Below are positions 7,388 through 12,835 of a DNA stretch of 12,835 bases, in pieces. The notes beneath the pieces are model-generated. The model was not told the origin of the DNA. It saw only the letters and a list, made by a program, of their open reading frames with translations, and searched no databases. Every line of letters begins with the position of its first letter. The stretch's first letter is position 1. The stretch spans positions 1 to 12,835 of the forward strand of contig CBDUNM010000146.1 in NCBI GenBank assembly GCA_965368585.1, given 5' to 3'. The translations under genes were made by a program, and so were the position numbers. Origin of the DNA: JARRQB01 sp965368585. Lineage in GTDB: Bacteria; Pseudomonadota; Gammaproteobacteria; Chromatiales; Chromatiaceae.

Positions 7388-7606
7388 AAAAAGAAAGACT
7401 GGAACGCTACTGATTCTGCAGCGTTCCAGTTGTTTAAAGCCTTCCCTGGCTAGTTATTATTTTCCCTTTTTGTTTTCGATACTTTCGACGACTTATTCCA
7501 AGCTGTCCCAGCCATCGTCCATCTATCTTATTCGCCTTCCTTGTTGCCTGTCCTTCCCTGTCGTCGTCCACACACTGAGGTTCCTTAGCGAGCTATGCTC
7601 GATTGT
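7388..7606 (-). ncRNA. CsrB/RsmZ-family CsrA-sequestering small RNA (candidate)
   Basis: On the minus strand this ~219-nt stretch carries 11 GGA motifs (TCC on the plus strand at 7425, 7443, 7463, 7497, 7506, 7518, 7538, 7551, 7555, 7567 and 7582), far above chance and mostly in AGGGA, AAGGA or GGGA context. Several are displayed in hairpins: AGCC-AGGGAA-GGCT (7438-7451) is a textbook CsrA/RsmA hexaloop, and GCTG-GGA-CAGC (7502-7512) has GGA in the loop. A 5' hairpin CGAGC-ATA-GCTCG (7589-7601) and a long-range pairing CGACGAC / GTCGTCG (7560-7566 with 7486-7492) add structure. Transcription would start near 7606 from the promoter at 7613-7641 and stop at the 10-bp hairpin plus TCTTTCTTTTT. 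No ORF or codon bias is present. Such RNAs bind several CsrA/RsmA dimers and relieve translational repression. The ends are inferred; Rfam CsrB, RsmZ or RsmY models could decide the family. Confidence 0.78.
7391..7435. terminator. Bidirectional intrinsic terminator
   Basis: A perfect 10-bp inverted repeat CTGGAACGCT (7399-7408) / AGCGTTCCAG (7420-7429) with an 11-base loop. On the plus strand it is followed by TTGTTT and can end the oxidoreductase transcript. On the minus strand it is followed by TCTTTCTTTTT, a much better T-tract, and ends the small RNA. Confidence 0.85.
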
Positions 7607-7612
7607 GCGTGC

Positions 7613-7641
7613 TGCATAGACTTAAGCAACCGCCATGCCAA
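7613..7641 (-). promoter_or_regulatory. Sigma70 promoter of the small RNA
   Basis: On the minus strand, -35 TTGGCA (7641-7636), a 17-base spacer and -10 TATGCA (7618-7613) place the start near the A at 7606. Just upstream is an AT-rich tract (7640-7700) with a one-mismatch IHF-like site (7646-7658) and a tandem 8-bp repeat AAGTAAAG (7682-7697). IHF and AT-rich DNA commonly feature at csrB/rsmZ promoters. Confidence 0.6.
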
Positions 7642-7720
7642 CTATTAACTTATTGAAAATAAATGATATTAAATCGAAAAGAAGTAAAGAAGTAAAGAAA
7701 GCTGTCACCTATGTAGTCGT

Positions 7721-7741
7721 GTAGAGAATGGCTTTCTCTAC
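7721..7741. promoter_or_regulatory. Inverted repeat, candidate GacA/UvrY/LetA-type operator
   Basis: GTAGAGAA (7721-7728) and TTCTCTAC (7734-7741) form a perfect 8-bp repeat around 5 bases, centred about 125 bases upstream of the inferred small-RNA start. BarA/UvrY, GacS/GacA and LetS/LetA regulators activate csrB-type genes from upstream imperfect palindromes of TGTAAG...CTTACA or TNAGAAATTTCTNA type. This element resembles those in its TGTAGAGA half sites but not in exact spacing. No T-tract follows on the minus strand, so a terminator for the gene ending at 7773 is less likely. Confidence 0.4.
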
Positions 7742-7772
7742 TGTGTGAATTTACTTTTTCATCTCTCCGGAT

Positions 7773-8228
7773 TTATTTCTTTCGTGATCGAATTCGGCCT
7801 CGAAAAGCCGCGACTTGCTGCATAATGATTGAAAACGGCAGGCGATCGAGTTGCTGGAACTGCCGCAGGGCTCTGCCGATCAAGGCGTATACATCGTCTA
7901 TGGATGCCGGAGGTTCGCCGTGCGTGGATAGCGCGGTTTGCAGCCCGCGCAATCCCCCGACTTGTATACGCATGGCCTTGCCGTGAGGCAGGAGACTCTG
8001 GTCCTGATCAGTCCTGAGAGCGAATCGTGCCTGTTTGCGCAACAGCGCGAGCAGTTCCACACACCGGGTCTGTCCCTCATCGGACAGGCAGCGCACCCCC
8101 TCACGCTCTGCGATGCAGAAGCGCTCGGCGCGTGAGCAGGCGCATTGATTGGTCAGGATGCTCTTCTCGTACGCGCAGCAGCGCTTGTTGACGTCTCGAT
8201 AGGTTTTGCGGAAAGCGTCTTGATCCAC
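7773..8228 (-). CDS. Conserved cysteine-rich hypothetical protein
   Basis: 151 residues from a GTG at 8228, chosen because MDQDAFRKTYRDVN looks like a natural soluble N-terminus and no in-frame ATG lies nearby; no clear Shine-Dalgarno is visible. Seven cysteines fall in the first 56 residues (C17, C18, C29, C31, C38, C47, C56), including CAC and RFC, and none later, which suggests a metal or Fe-S site. The second half is helical and rich in charged residues (GKAMRIQVGGLRGLQTAL; RALRQFQQLDRLPFSIIMQQVAAFRGR). There is no signal peptide or membrane segment. The wording seems familiar from purple-sulfur-type gammaproteobacterial hypotheticals, but I cannot name a characterised relative. It is the last of three collinear minus-strand genes (grxC, hslR, this), 143 bases after hslR, hinting at a stress or redox link. 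Downstream lies the small-RNA regulatory region. Confidence 0.7.
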   Translation of the reverse strand: MDQDAFRKTYRDVNKRCCAYEKSILTNQCACSRAERFCIAEREGVRCLSDEGQTRCVELLALLRKQARFALRTDQDQSLLPHGKAMRIQVGGLRGLQTALSTHGEPPASIDDVYALIGRALRQFQQLDRLPFSIIMQQVAAFRGRIRSRKK

Positions 8229-8371
8229 AGTGGCATACCCGGATTTGCGGAAACTGTTGGGGATGTATCTTTGGCGAAAACGTCAGCGTCTCGCTCTGTG
8301 CTTCGTGACCGCTTTCAGCGGCCTCACCGATACAACGTTTTCGGACCGTGGGTAACAAGGGCGAAAACCGG

Positions 8372-8770
8372 CTATTGCGACGATTGCTTAAAGCGATGAA
8401 TCAAGCGCCGATCGCGTTTGCTGGGTCGGGTAGAGGGCTGTTTCGGCGCGGCGGCGCGGATGATGCGTTGGTCTTCGATGAGGCGCTCACGACGCGCCAG
8501 GCTGCGCGCGTCTTCGACGTAAAAGGTCTTGGCCTCGGCCGCCGTCCGGCGTTGTTTGGGCAGGTGGGTGATTTCGATCTCCCATTCCAGTCCGCCCTTG
8601 TTGATCTGCAAGCGGCTGCCGACGTGGACCTCCCGACCGGGCTTGGTGCGCTGTCCCTGCAGATGCACGTGCCCGCCGTTGATTGCCGTGACGGCCAACT
8701 GGCGTGTCTTGTAGAAACGGGCCGCCCACAACCATTTGTCGAGGCGCATCTTGGGCGGGTTTTCGGTCAT
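8372..8770 (-). CDS. hslR: Heat shock protein 15, S4-domain ribosome-rescue factor HslR
   Basis: 132 residues, close to E. coli HslR (133). An S4 RNA-binding domain occupies about residues 8-65: MRLDKWLWAARFYKTRQLAVTAINGGHV, then the strand pair of VHVGSRLQI. A basic tail follows (RRERLIEDQRII and the final RPSKRDRRLIHRFKQ), as in HslR. The protein binds free 50S subunits carrying peptidyl-tRNA after heat-induced dissociation and helps recycle them in the cytoplasm. The start at 8770 is followed by a second candidate Met at residue 8, next to the conserved RLDKWLW; the first gives the family length. A perfect inverted repeat just upstream (8777-8808) overlaps the weak ribosome-binding region. 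It is flanked by grxC and a cysteine-rich gene, not by hslO or yrfG as in E. coli. Confidence 0.93.
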   Translation of the reverse strand: MTENPPKMRLDKWLWAARFYKTRQLAVTAINGGHVHLQGQRTKPGREVHVGSRLQINKGGLEWEIEITHLPKQRRTAAEAKTFYVEDARSLARRERLIEDQRIIRAAAPKQPSTRPSKRDRRLIHRFKQSSQ

Positions 8771-8776
8771 GTCGGG

Positions 8777-8808
8777 CCCGTTGAATGACAGATTGCATGG
8801 TCAACGGG
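8777..8808 (-). promoter_or_regulatory. Hairpin in the hslR leader, possible translational control
   Basis: On the minus strand CCCGTTGA (8808-8801) pairs perfectly with TCAACGGG (8784-8777) across 16 bases, ending 6 bases before the hslR ATG. The 3' arm covers the only Shine-Dalgarno-like bases (CGGG). This could hide the start in the mRNA; a thermometer-like role at a heat-shock gene is speculation. Confidence 0.4.
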
Positions 8809-8901
8809 ACGTCCGTGACGGCCGGTAGTGCGAGTGCACGCGGGATTCATGATGACACTGACCATCGCATCGCGGTCCGGCGCGATGTGCGTCGTTGCCC
8901 G

Positions 8902-9219
8902 TCAGGTTGGGCCGTCTTCAGAGGCATCGGCCGCGTGCGGTATCGCCGGTTCGTTCAGGTGCGGAGCCAGCCCGAGGAGGGGGTCGAGGCGACCAAAGGA
9001 ATCCAATTCGGCCATGTCATCGTATCCACCAACATGTTGATTTCCCACGAAAATTTGCGGAACAGTGCGGCGCCCGCTGCGTCGCATCATTTCGCGCATC
9101 AGCGCAGGATCGGCGTCGATACGCAGTTCGTTCCAGGCTACTCCCTTGTGCTGCAGCAGCATCTTGGCACGCACGCAGTAGGGGCACATTCCAGTGGTGT
9201 ACATGATGACATCCGGCAT
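8902..9219 (-). CDS. grxC: Glutaredoxin 3 family protein
   Basis: 105 residues, ATG at 9219 with AGAGGA (9227-9232) seven bases upstream. Classic dithiol glutaredoxin: active site C12-P-Y-C15, the cis-proline loop TVP (52-54) and the glutathione-contacting GGYDD (64-68). It reduces protein disulfides and mixed glutathione disulfides in the cytoplasm, recycled by glutathione. About 22 residues beyond the ~83 of E. coli GrxC form a proline/acid-rich tail (APHLNEPAIPHAADASEDGPT) of no known role. It is the first of a minus-strand trio with hslR and a cysteine-rich gene and is divergent from pepN across a 295-base gap. In many proteobacteria grxC adjoins secB, but not here. Confidence 0.93.
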   Translation of the reverse strand: MPDVIMYTTGMCPYCVRAKMLLQHKGVAWNELRIDADPALMREMMRRSGRRTVPQIFVGNQHVGGYDDMAELDSFGRLDPLLGLAPHLNEPAIPHAADASEDGPT

Positions 9220-9446
9220 CGCTTCATCCTCTCTCGTTGGTATTTTTGCCGAATCGTAACAATCGACTCAACCTCGCGTCCATCCGGCGAATCCCTATAA
9301 CGCCTTTATTCAGATTGGGTTTTTACGTTGTCGAAGATCCCGTAGCCCGGTGGTATCAGCCGTAAGGGTCGCTCGGGATCCGGCACCCGTGTCGGACTGG
9401 CCGCATTTGCCATACAGGTTGTCGGGGGAATGCGCCGCGCCCGGTC

Positions 9447-9475
9447 TTGGTCAACTCCCGTATTCGCCCTATCAT
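9447..9475 (+). promoter_or_regulatory. Candidate sigma70 promoter of pepN
   Basis: TTGGTC (9447-9452), 17 bases, TATCAT (9470-9475) would start transcription near 9482, about 33 bases before the pepN ATG at 9515. The rest of the 295-base grxC-pepN gap shows only a GATCCCG / CGGGATC repeat (9336-9342, 9374-9380) of unknown meaning. The ribosome-binding site of pepN is weak. Confidence 0.4.
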
Positions 9476-9514
9476 CCCGATCTACTCTATTGACTCCACG
9501 GACAGCCGTCGCTC

Positions 9515-12163
9515 ATGTTTCGAGAAGCCAGCCCAAACGCGATCCGCCTGCAGGATTACCAACCGCCGAATTTTCTCATCGATACCGTCGATCTGCTGTT
9601 TGATCTGCGCGACACGGGCACCCGTGTCCGCGCCGTTTTGACCTTGCGGCGGAATCCGGCCGACACGTCCGTCGCCAGCGAGTTGCGCCTCGACGGGGAG
9701 GGGCTGAATCCGATTGGCGTGCGTCTGAACGGCTCCGAGCTGGCGGCCGACGCCTATGAATTCGACCATGAATCGTTGACCATCAGGCGGCCGCCGGATG
9801 AGTTCGTGCTCGAGACGGAGGTCGAGATAGCGCCGGAAAAGAACACGGCCCTGGAGGGGTTGTACCGATCCGGCGCAATGTTTTGCACCCAGTGCGAGGC
9901 GGAAGGCTTCCGCAAAATCACCTGGTTTCTCGATCGGCCGGACGTGATGGCGCGCTTCACCACGCGCATCGAGGCCGACCGACAGGCGTTCCCGGTGCTG
10001 CTGTCGAATGGCAATCCGGTGGAGCAGGGGCGTTTGCCGCACGGTCGACACTACGCCGTCTGGGACGACCCGTTTCCCAAGCCGAGTTATCTGTTCGCAC
10101 TGGTTGCGGGCGACCTGCGGTGGATCCAGGACCGGCACGTGACCGAATCCGGAAAACCGGTGCAGCTGCGGATCTATGTGGAACCGGAGAACCTCGACAA
10201 ATGCGACCATGCCATGGCGTCGCTCAAGCACGCGATGCGGTGGGACGAGGAGCACTACGGTCGCGAATACGATCTAGACGTGTTCAATATCGTCGCGGTC
10301 AACGATTTCAATATGGGCGCAATGGAGAACAAGGGGCTGAACGTCTTCAACGCCAAATATGTCCTGGCGCGCGCCGACACGGCCACCGACGCGGACTATC
10401 AGGGTATCGAAGGCGTGGTCGCGCACGAATATTTTCACAACTGGACGGGTAACCGGATTACCTGCCGGGACTGGTTTCAGCTGTCGTTGAAAGAGGGTCT
10501 GACGGTGTACCGCGATCAGGAGTTCTCGGCCGATATGGGCTCGCGCGGCGTCAAGCGAATCGAAGACGTGCGCCTGCTGCGCGCCCACCAGTTTGCCGAG
10601 GACGCGGGCCCCATGGCGCACCCGGTACGACCGGACAGTTATATCGAAATCAATAATTTTTACACCGTCACGGTGTACGAAAAGGGCGCCGAAGTGGTGC
10701 GCATGCTGGCCAGCCTGCTGGGGCCGGCGTTGTTTCGCGCCGCGACTGATCTCTATTTCGAACGGCACGACGGGCAAGCCGTGACGACCGATGATTTCGT
10801 GCGTTGCATGGCCGATGCCAGCGGCCGCGATCTGACCCAGTTCAAGCACTGGTACGATTATGCGGGGACGCCGCTGCTACAGGTCGATGGCCGGTTCGAC
10901 GCCGACCGTGGTACCTATCGGCTGACATTCCGGCAGCAGGTTCCGGATACGCCCGGCCAGGCGGACAAGCCGCCCTTTCACATCCCGGTTGCTGTGGGTT
11001 TGCTCGATCCTGCCGGTGAGGACGAAGCGCTGCTGCTGCAGGGGGAGACGCAAGCCGCGGGCATCTCGCGCATACTGGAATTGACCGAACCTGAGCAGAC
11101 GTTCGAGTTCGTCGGTCTGGCGGCGCAGCCGGTGCCGTCGCTGCTGCGCGGGTTTTCAGCGCCGGTCAAGTTGCATTTCGACTACACCGACGACGAGTTG
11201 ATGTTCCTCATGGCGCACGACAGCGACGGCTTCAACGGCTGGGACGCGGGGCAGACCCTCGCGCAGCGCCTTATCCTCGGCCTGGTAGCGGCGCGCCGAC
11301 GAGGCGACGTGGTGACCGTGCCCGCCGGGTTCGTCGCGGCGTTTCAGGGGGCGCTGCAGCGACGCGCAGATGACCCCGCGCTCCTGGCGGAAGTGCTGTC
11401 GTTGCCCGGTGAGTCCTACCTGGGCGACCAGATGGACTGTGTCGATGTCGACGGCATTCACGATGTCCGAGTCGAGGTGAGGGCACAGTTGGCCTTGGCA
11501 TTGCAATCAGACCTGGCGGCGGCGTATCAGGCGAACACCGACACCGGCGACTATCGCCCCGAGCCGGGCGCCATCGGCCGCCGCCGCCTGAAGAACCTGA
11601 TGCTGGGTTATCTGATGGCGACCGGCGCTGACGACGCGGCGGAACTGTGTCAGCGGCAATACCGCACCGCCGACAATATGACCGATGCGATCGGCGCCTT
11701 GGCTTTGATCGCGGACAGTGATCTGCCCGAGCGCGCCGCGATTTTGGCCGATTTCGCCCAACGTTGGCGCGGTGATCCGCTGGTCATGGACAAGTGGTTC
11801 AGCGTTCAGGCGGTATCGACGCGCCGCGATACGCTGCGGCAAGTGACCCGGCTGATGGCGCATCCGGCCTTCTCGATCCGCAACCCCAACAAGGTACGGG
11901 CGCTGGTCGGTGCATTCTGCGCCGGTAACCCGGTTCGTTTTCATGCCGCGGACGGTGCTGGGTATCGGTTCCTGGCGAACCGGGTACTGGAACTGGATGC
12001 GCTCAACCCGCAAGTGGCGGCGCGCATGCTGCGCATCATGTCACGCTGGCGTCGTTTCGACGCCGTGCGCCAGGGCTTGATGCGCGCCGAATTGGAGCGT
12101 GTCGTGGCGGCCAAGGTCTCGAAAGACGTCTACGAAGTGGCTTCCAAGAGCCTGGCCAGTTGA
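9515..12163 (+). CDS. pepN: Aminopeptidase N, M1 family zinc metallopeptidase
   Basis: 882 residues (E. coli PepN is 870). All catalytic features are present: the GAMEN exopeptidase motif (268-272, with E271 and N272), the zinc site H304-E305-Y-F-H308 with third ligand E327 eighteen residues on (KEGLT), and the transition-state tyrosine Y388 in VYEKGAEV. The N-terminal beta domain (about 1-195), catalytic thermolysin-like domain (about 196-440), small beta domain and long helical C-terminal domain (about 540-882) follow the usual order; the DFNMGAMENKGLNVFN context is characteristic of the PepN branch. The cytoplasmic enzyme removes N-terminal residues from peptides in the last steps of protein turnover. 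Its stop overlaps the TTG start of the HIT gene by 4 bases, implying translational coupling. GC content and codon use are higher-GC than in the accessory block at the left. Confidence 0.97.
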   Translation: MFREASPNAIRLQDYQPPNFLIDTVDLLFDLRDTGTRVRAVLTLRRNPADTSVASELRLDGEGLNPIGVRLNGSELAADAYEFDHESLTIRRPPDEFVLETEVEIAPEKNTALEGLYRSGAMFCTQCEAEGFRKITWFLDRPDVMARFTTRIEADRQAFPVLLSNGNPVEQGRLPHGRHYAVWDDPFPKPSYLFALVAGDLRWIQDRHVTESGKPVQLRIYVEPENLDKCDHAMASLKHAMRWDEEHYGREYDLDVFNIVAVNDFNMGAMENKGLNVFNAKYVLARADTATDADYQGIEGVVAHEYFHNWTGNRITCRDWFQLSLKEGLTVYRDQEFSADMGSRGVKRIEDVRLLRAHQFAEDAGPMAHPVRPDSYIEINNFYTVTVYEKGAEVVRMLASLLGPALFRAATDLYFERHDGQAVTTDDFVRCMADASGRDLTQFKHWYDYAGTPLLQVDGRFDADRGTYRLTFRQQVPDTPGQADKPPFHIPVAVGLLDPAGEDEALLLQGETQAAGISRILELTEPEQTFEFVGLAAQPVPSLLRGFSAPVKLHFDYTDDELMFLMAHDSDGFNGWDAGQTLAQRLILGLVAARRRGDVVTVPAGFVAAFQGALQRRADDPALLAEVLSLPGESYLGDQMDCVDVDGIHDVRVEVRAQLALALQSDLAAAYQANTDTGDYRPEPGAIGRRRLKNLMLGYLMATGADDAAELCQRQYRTADNMTDAIGALALIADSDLPERAAILADFAQRWRGDPLVMDKWFSVQAVSTRRDTLRQVTRLMAHPAFSIRNPNKVRALVGAFCAGNPVRFHAADGAGYRFLANRVLELDALNPQVAARMLRIMSRWRRFDAVRQGLMRAELERVVAAKVSKDVYEVASKSLAS

Positions 12164-12606
12164 CCGCGCTCCCATTTGTCCTGCATCCGCGGCTGGCGGC
12201 GGACACGCACAATATCGGCGATTTCGCCTTGAGTCGCGCGTTGCTGATGGACGACGCGCGGTACCCCTGGGTGATCCTGGTACCGCGGCGCGCACGGGTG
12301 CGGGAAATCCACCATCTGGGGCCCGACGACAGACGGCGCCTGCTGGAAGAATCCTGTGCCGTCGCCGAGGCCATGGAGGCCCTGTTTACCCCTCACAAGC
12401 TGAACCTCGGCGCGTTGGGAAATCTGGTGCCCCAGCTGCACCTGCACCACATCGCGCGGTATTCCCACGACCCGGCTTGGCCGGGACCGGTTTGGGGGCA
12501 TTCTCCCGCCGTGGTTTACCAACCTCTGCCGTTGCACGAGCGCATCGATGAGCTGCGGTCGCGGCTCAGCGCCAGCGGCCTGCGGGACGATCGTCGGTTA
12601 GCCTAG
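12160..12606 (+). CDS. HIT-family (histidine triad) nucleotide hydrolase-like protein
   Basis: 148 residues, begun at the TTG at 12160, which overlaps the pepN stop as TTGA; MTALPFVLHPRLAADT matches the short N-terminus of this HIT subgroup, and no other start fits. The histidine-triad region is NLVPQLHLHHIARY (88-101): the first His of H-x-H-x-H is Gln (Q92), with H94 and H96 kept, a variation common in this proteobacterial subgroup, followed by WPGPVWG (107-113). HIT proteins hydrolyse dinucleoside polyphosphates such as Ap4A or cleave nucleotide phosphoramidates; here the substrate is inferred. It is coupled to pepN and probably transcribed with it. Divergence in the C-terminal tail (LSASGLRDDRRLA) is unremarkable. 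Confidence 0.85.
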   Translation: MTALPFVLHPRLAADTHNIGDFALSRALLMDDARYPWVILVPRRARVREIHHLGPDDRRRLLEESCAVAEAMEALFTPHKLNLGALGNLVPQLHLHHIARYSHDPAWPGPVWGHSPAVVYQPLPLHERIDELRSRLSASGLRDDRRLA

Positions 12607-12730
12607 ATATATTTGCGGCTGATCGGATCCGGTCGCTTCGGCGCAGCGCTGCTGACCGATGGTCGGCGCCAAAAACCCGCGGCCGATCGGGGAGTTGCCG
12701 ATGCCTGCGATGCACCCTGGACGAAACCAG

Positions 12731-12759
12731 GTGATTTCTTTCGTCAAGCCCTCCATAAT
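12731..12759 (+). promoter_or_regulatory. Weak candidate promoter for rdgC
   Basis: CATAAT (12754-12759) matches five of six -10 bases; 17 bases upstream GTGATT (12731-12736) matches only three -35 bases. It sits about 40 bases before the rdgC ATG. No gene was seen in the 192-base gap 12607-12798; a small hairpin CCTGG-ACGAAA-CCAGG (12716-12731) precedes it and overlaps the -35 by a single base. Confidence 0.25.
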
Positions 12760-12798
12760 CCGCGCCCTTTCCCGTACACCGTCCAAGGACTTTCCTGC

Positions 12799-12835
12799 AT
12801 GTGGTTTCGTAATCTGTCGCTGTACCGTCTGAGTC
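12799..12835 (+). CDS. rdgC: Recombination-associated protein RdgC (first 12 codons)
   Basis: Only the start is in the window: ATG at 12799 with AAGGA (12785-12789) nine bases upstream. The visible residues MWFRNLSLYRLS closely match the conserved RdgC N-terminus (E. coli MWFKNLMVYRL). RdgC is a ring-shaped DNA-binding protein that limits RecA filament loading and is confined mainly to beta- and gammaproteobacteria. The gene runs off the window edge, so nothing can be said about intactness. Confidence 0.8.
   Translation, partial: MWFRNLSLYRLS

Noticed and set aside
7421..7600. Polypyrimidine plus-strand stretch considered as degraded coding sequence
   Set aside because: All frames are short and without codon bias; the TCC spacing, hairpins, promoter and terminator fit a minus-strand RNA instead.
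7681..7698. Tandem AAGTAAAG copies considered as the start of a repeat array or CRISPR
   Set aside because: Only two 8-bp units and no spacers; better read as part of the AT-rich regulatory patch.
9336..9380. GATCCCG / CGGGATC repeat between grxC and pepN as a terminator or operator
   Set aside because: Seven bases with a 31-base loop in GC-rich DNA is plausible by chance, and no T-tract follows.
9482..10255. 257-codon minus-strand frame opposite the start of pepN
   Set aside because: Antisense shadow in GC-rich coding DNA; its translation is arginine/histidine/glutamine-rich with no domain.
12716..12745. Hairpin CCTGG-ACGAAA-CCAGG followed by a T-rich patch, as a terminator for the HIT gene
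   Set aside because: The stem is only 5 bp and the following TGATTTCTTTCG is not a clean T-tract, so it was not called a terminator.
12598..12786. 62-codon minus-strand ORF between the HIT gene and rdgC
   Set aside because: No ribosome-binding site or recognisable motif, and it overlaps the rdgC promoter area; I could not support it as a gene.

Overview
The window looks like a chromosomal segment of a moderately GC-rich gammaproteobacterium, possibly a Chromatiales- or Ectothiorhodospiraceae-type relative. This rests on the housekeeping genes on the right (hslR, grxC, a PepN-type M1 aminopeptidase, a HIT protein, the start of rdgC) and on a CsrB/RsmZ-type small RNA, a class best known from gammaproteobacteria. 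The taxonomic call is inference from gene content; no rRNA or other marker is present.

Left part (1-6050): an accessory block tied to the PEP-CTERM/exosortase protein-sorting system. It contains the 3' end of a PrsT-like TPR lipoprotein gene, a nitroreductase-fold protein, a convergent ThiF/E1-like adenylyltransferase, and a divergent gene that fuses an exosortase-associated N-acyl amino acid synthase-like domain to a complete CRP/FNR-type module (cyclic-nucleotide domain plus winged helix). It ends with a secreted SGNH/GDSL esterase carrying a PEP-CTERM-like C-terminal anchor. The ThiF and nitroreductase partners resemble the two halves of the mycobacterial Rv1355c (MoeY) protein. The likely theme is an acyl-amino-acid product or signal, modified by ThiF and a flavoprotein and sensed or fed back through the CRP-like module, in an exosortase/EPS setting.

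Middle (6300-8230): a 2Fe-2S ferredoxin/oxidoreductase gene with a decayed flavin/NAD site, followed by a 461-base interval with no protein gene. On the minus strand this interval holds what I read as an unannotated CsrB/RsmZ-family RNA of about 219 nt. It has 11 GGA motifs, one displayed in an AGGGAA hexaloop, a good sigma70 promoter, a strong intrinsic terminator, and an upstream inverted repeat of the kind bound by GacA/UvrY/LetA regulators.

Right part (7773-12835): three collinear minus-strand genes (grxC, hslR, a cysteine-rich hypothetical gene), then pepN on the plus strand overlapping a HIT-family gene by 4 bases, then the first codons of rdgC at the window edge. A perfect 8-bp inverted repeat immediately precedes the hslR start codon. 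No CRISPR array, tRNA, rRNA, insertion sequence or prophage was seen.
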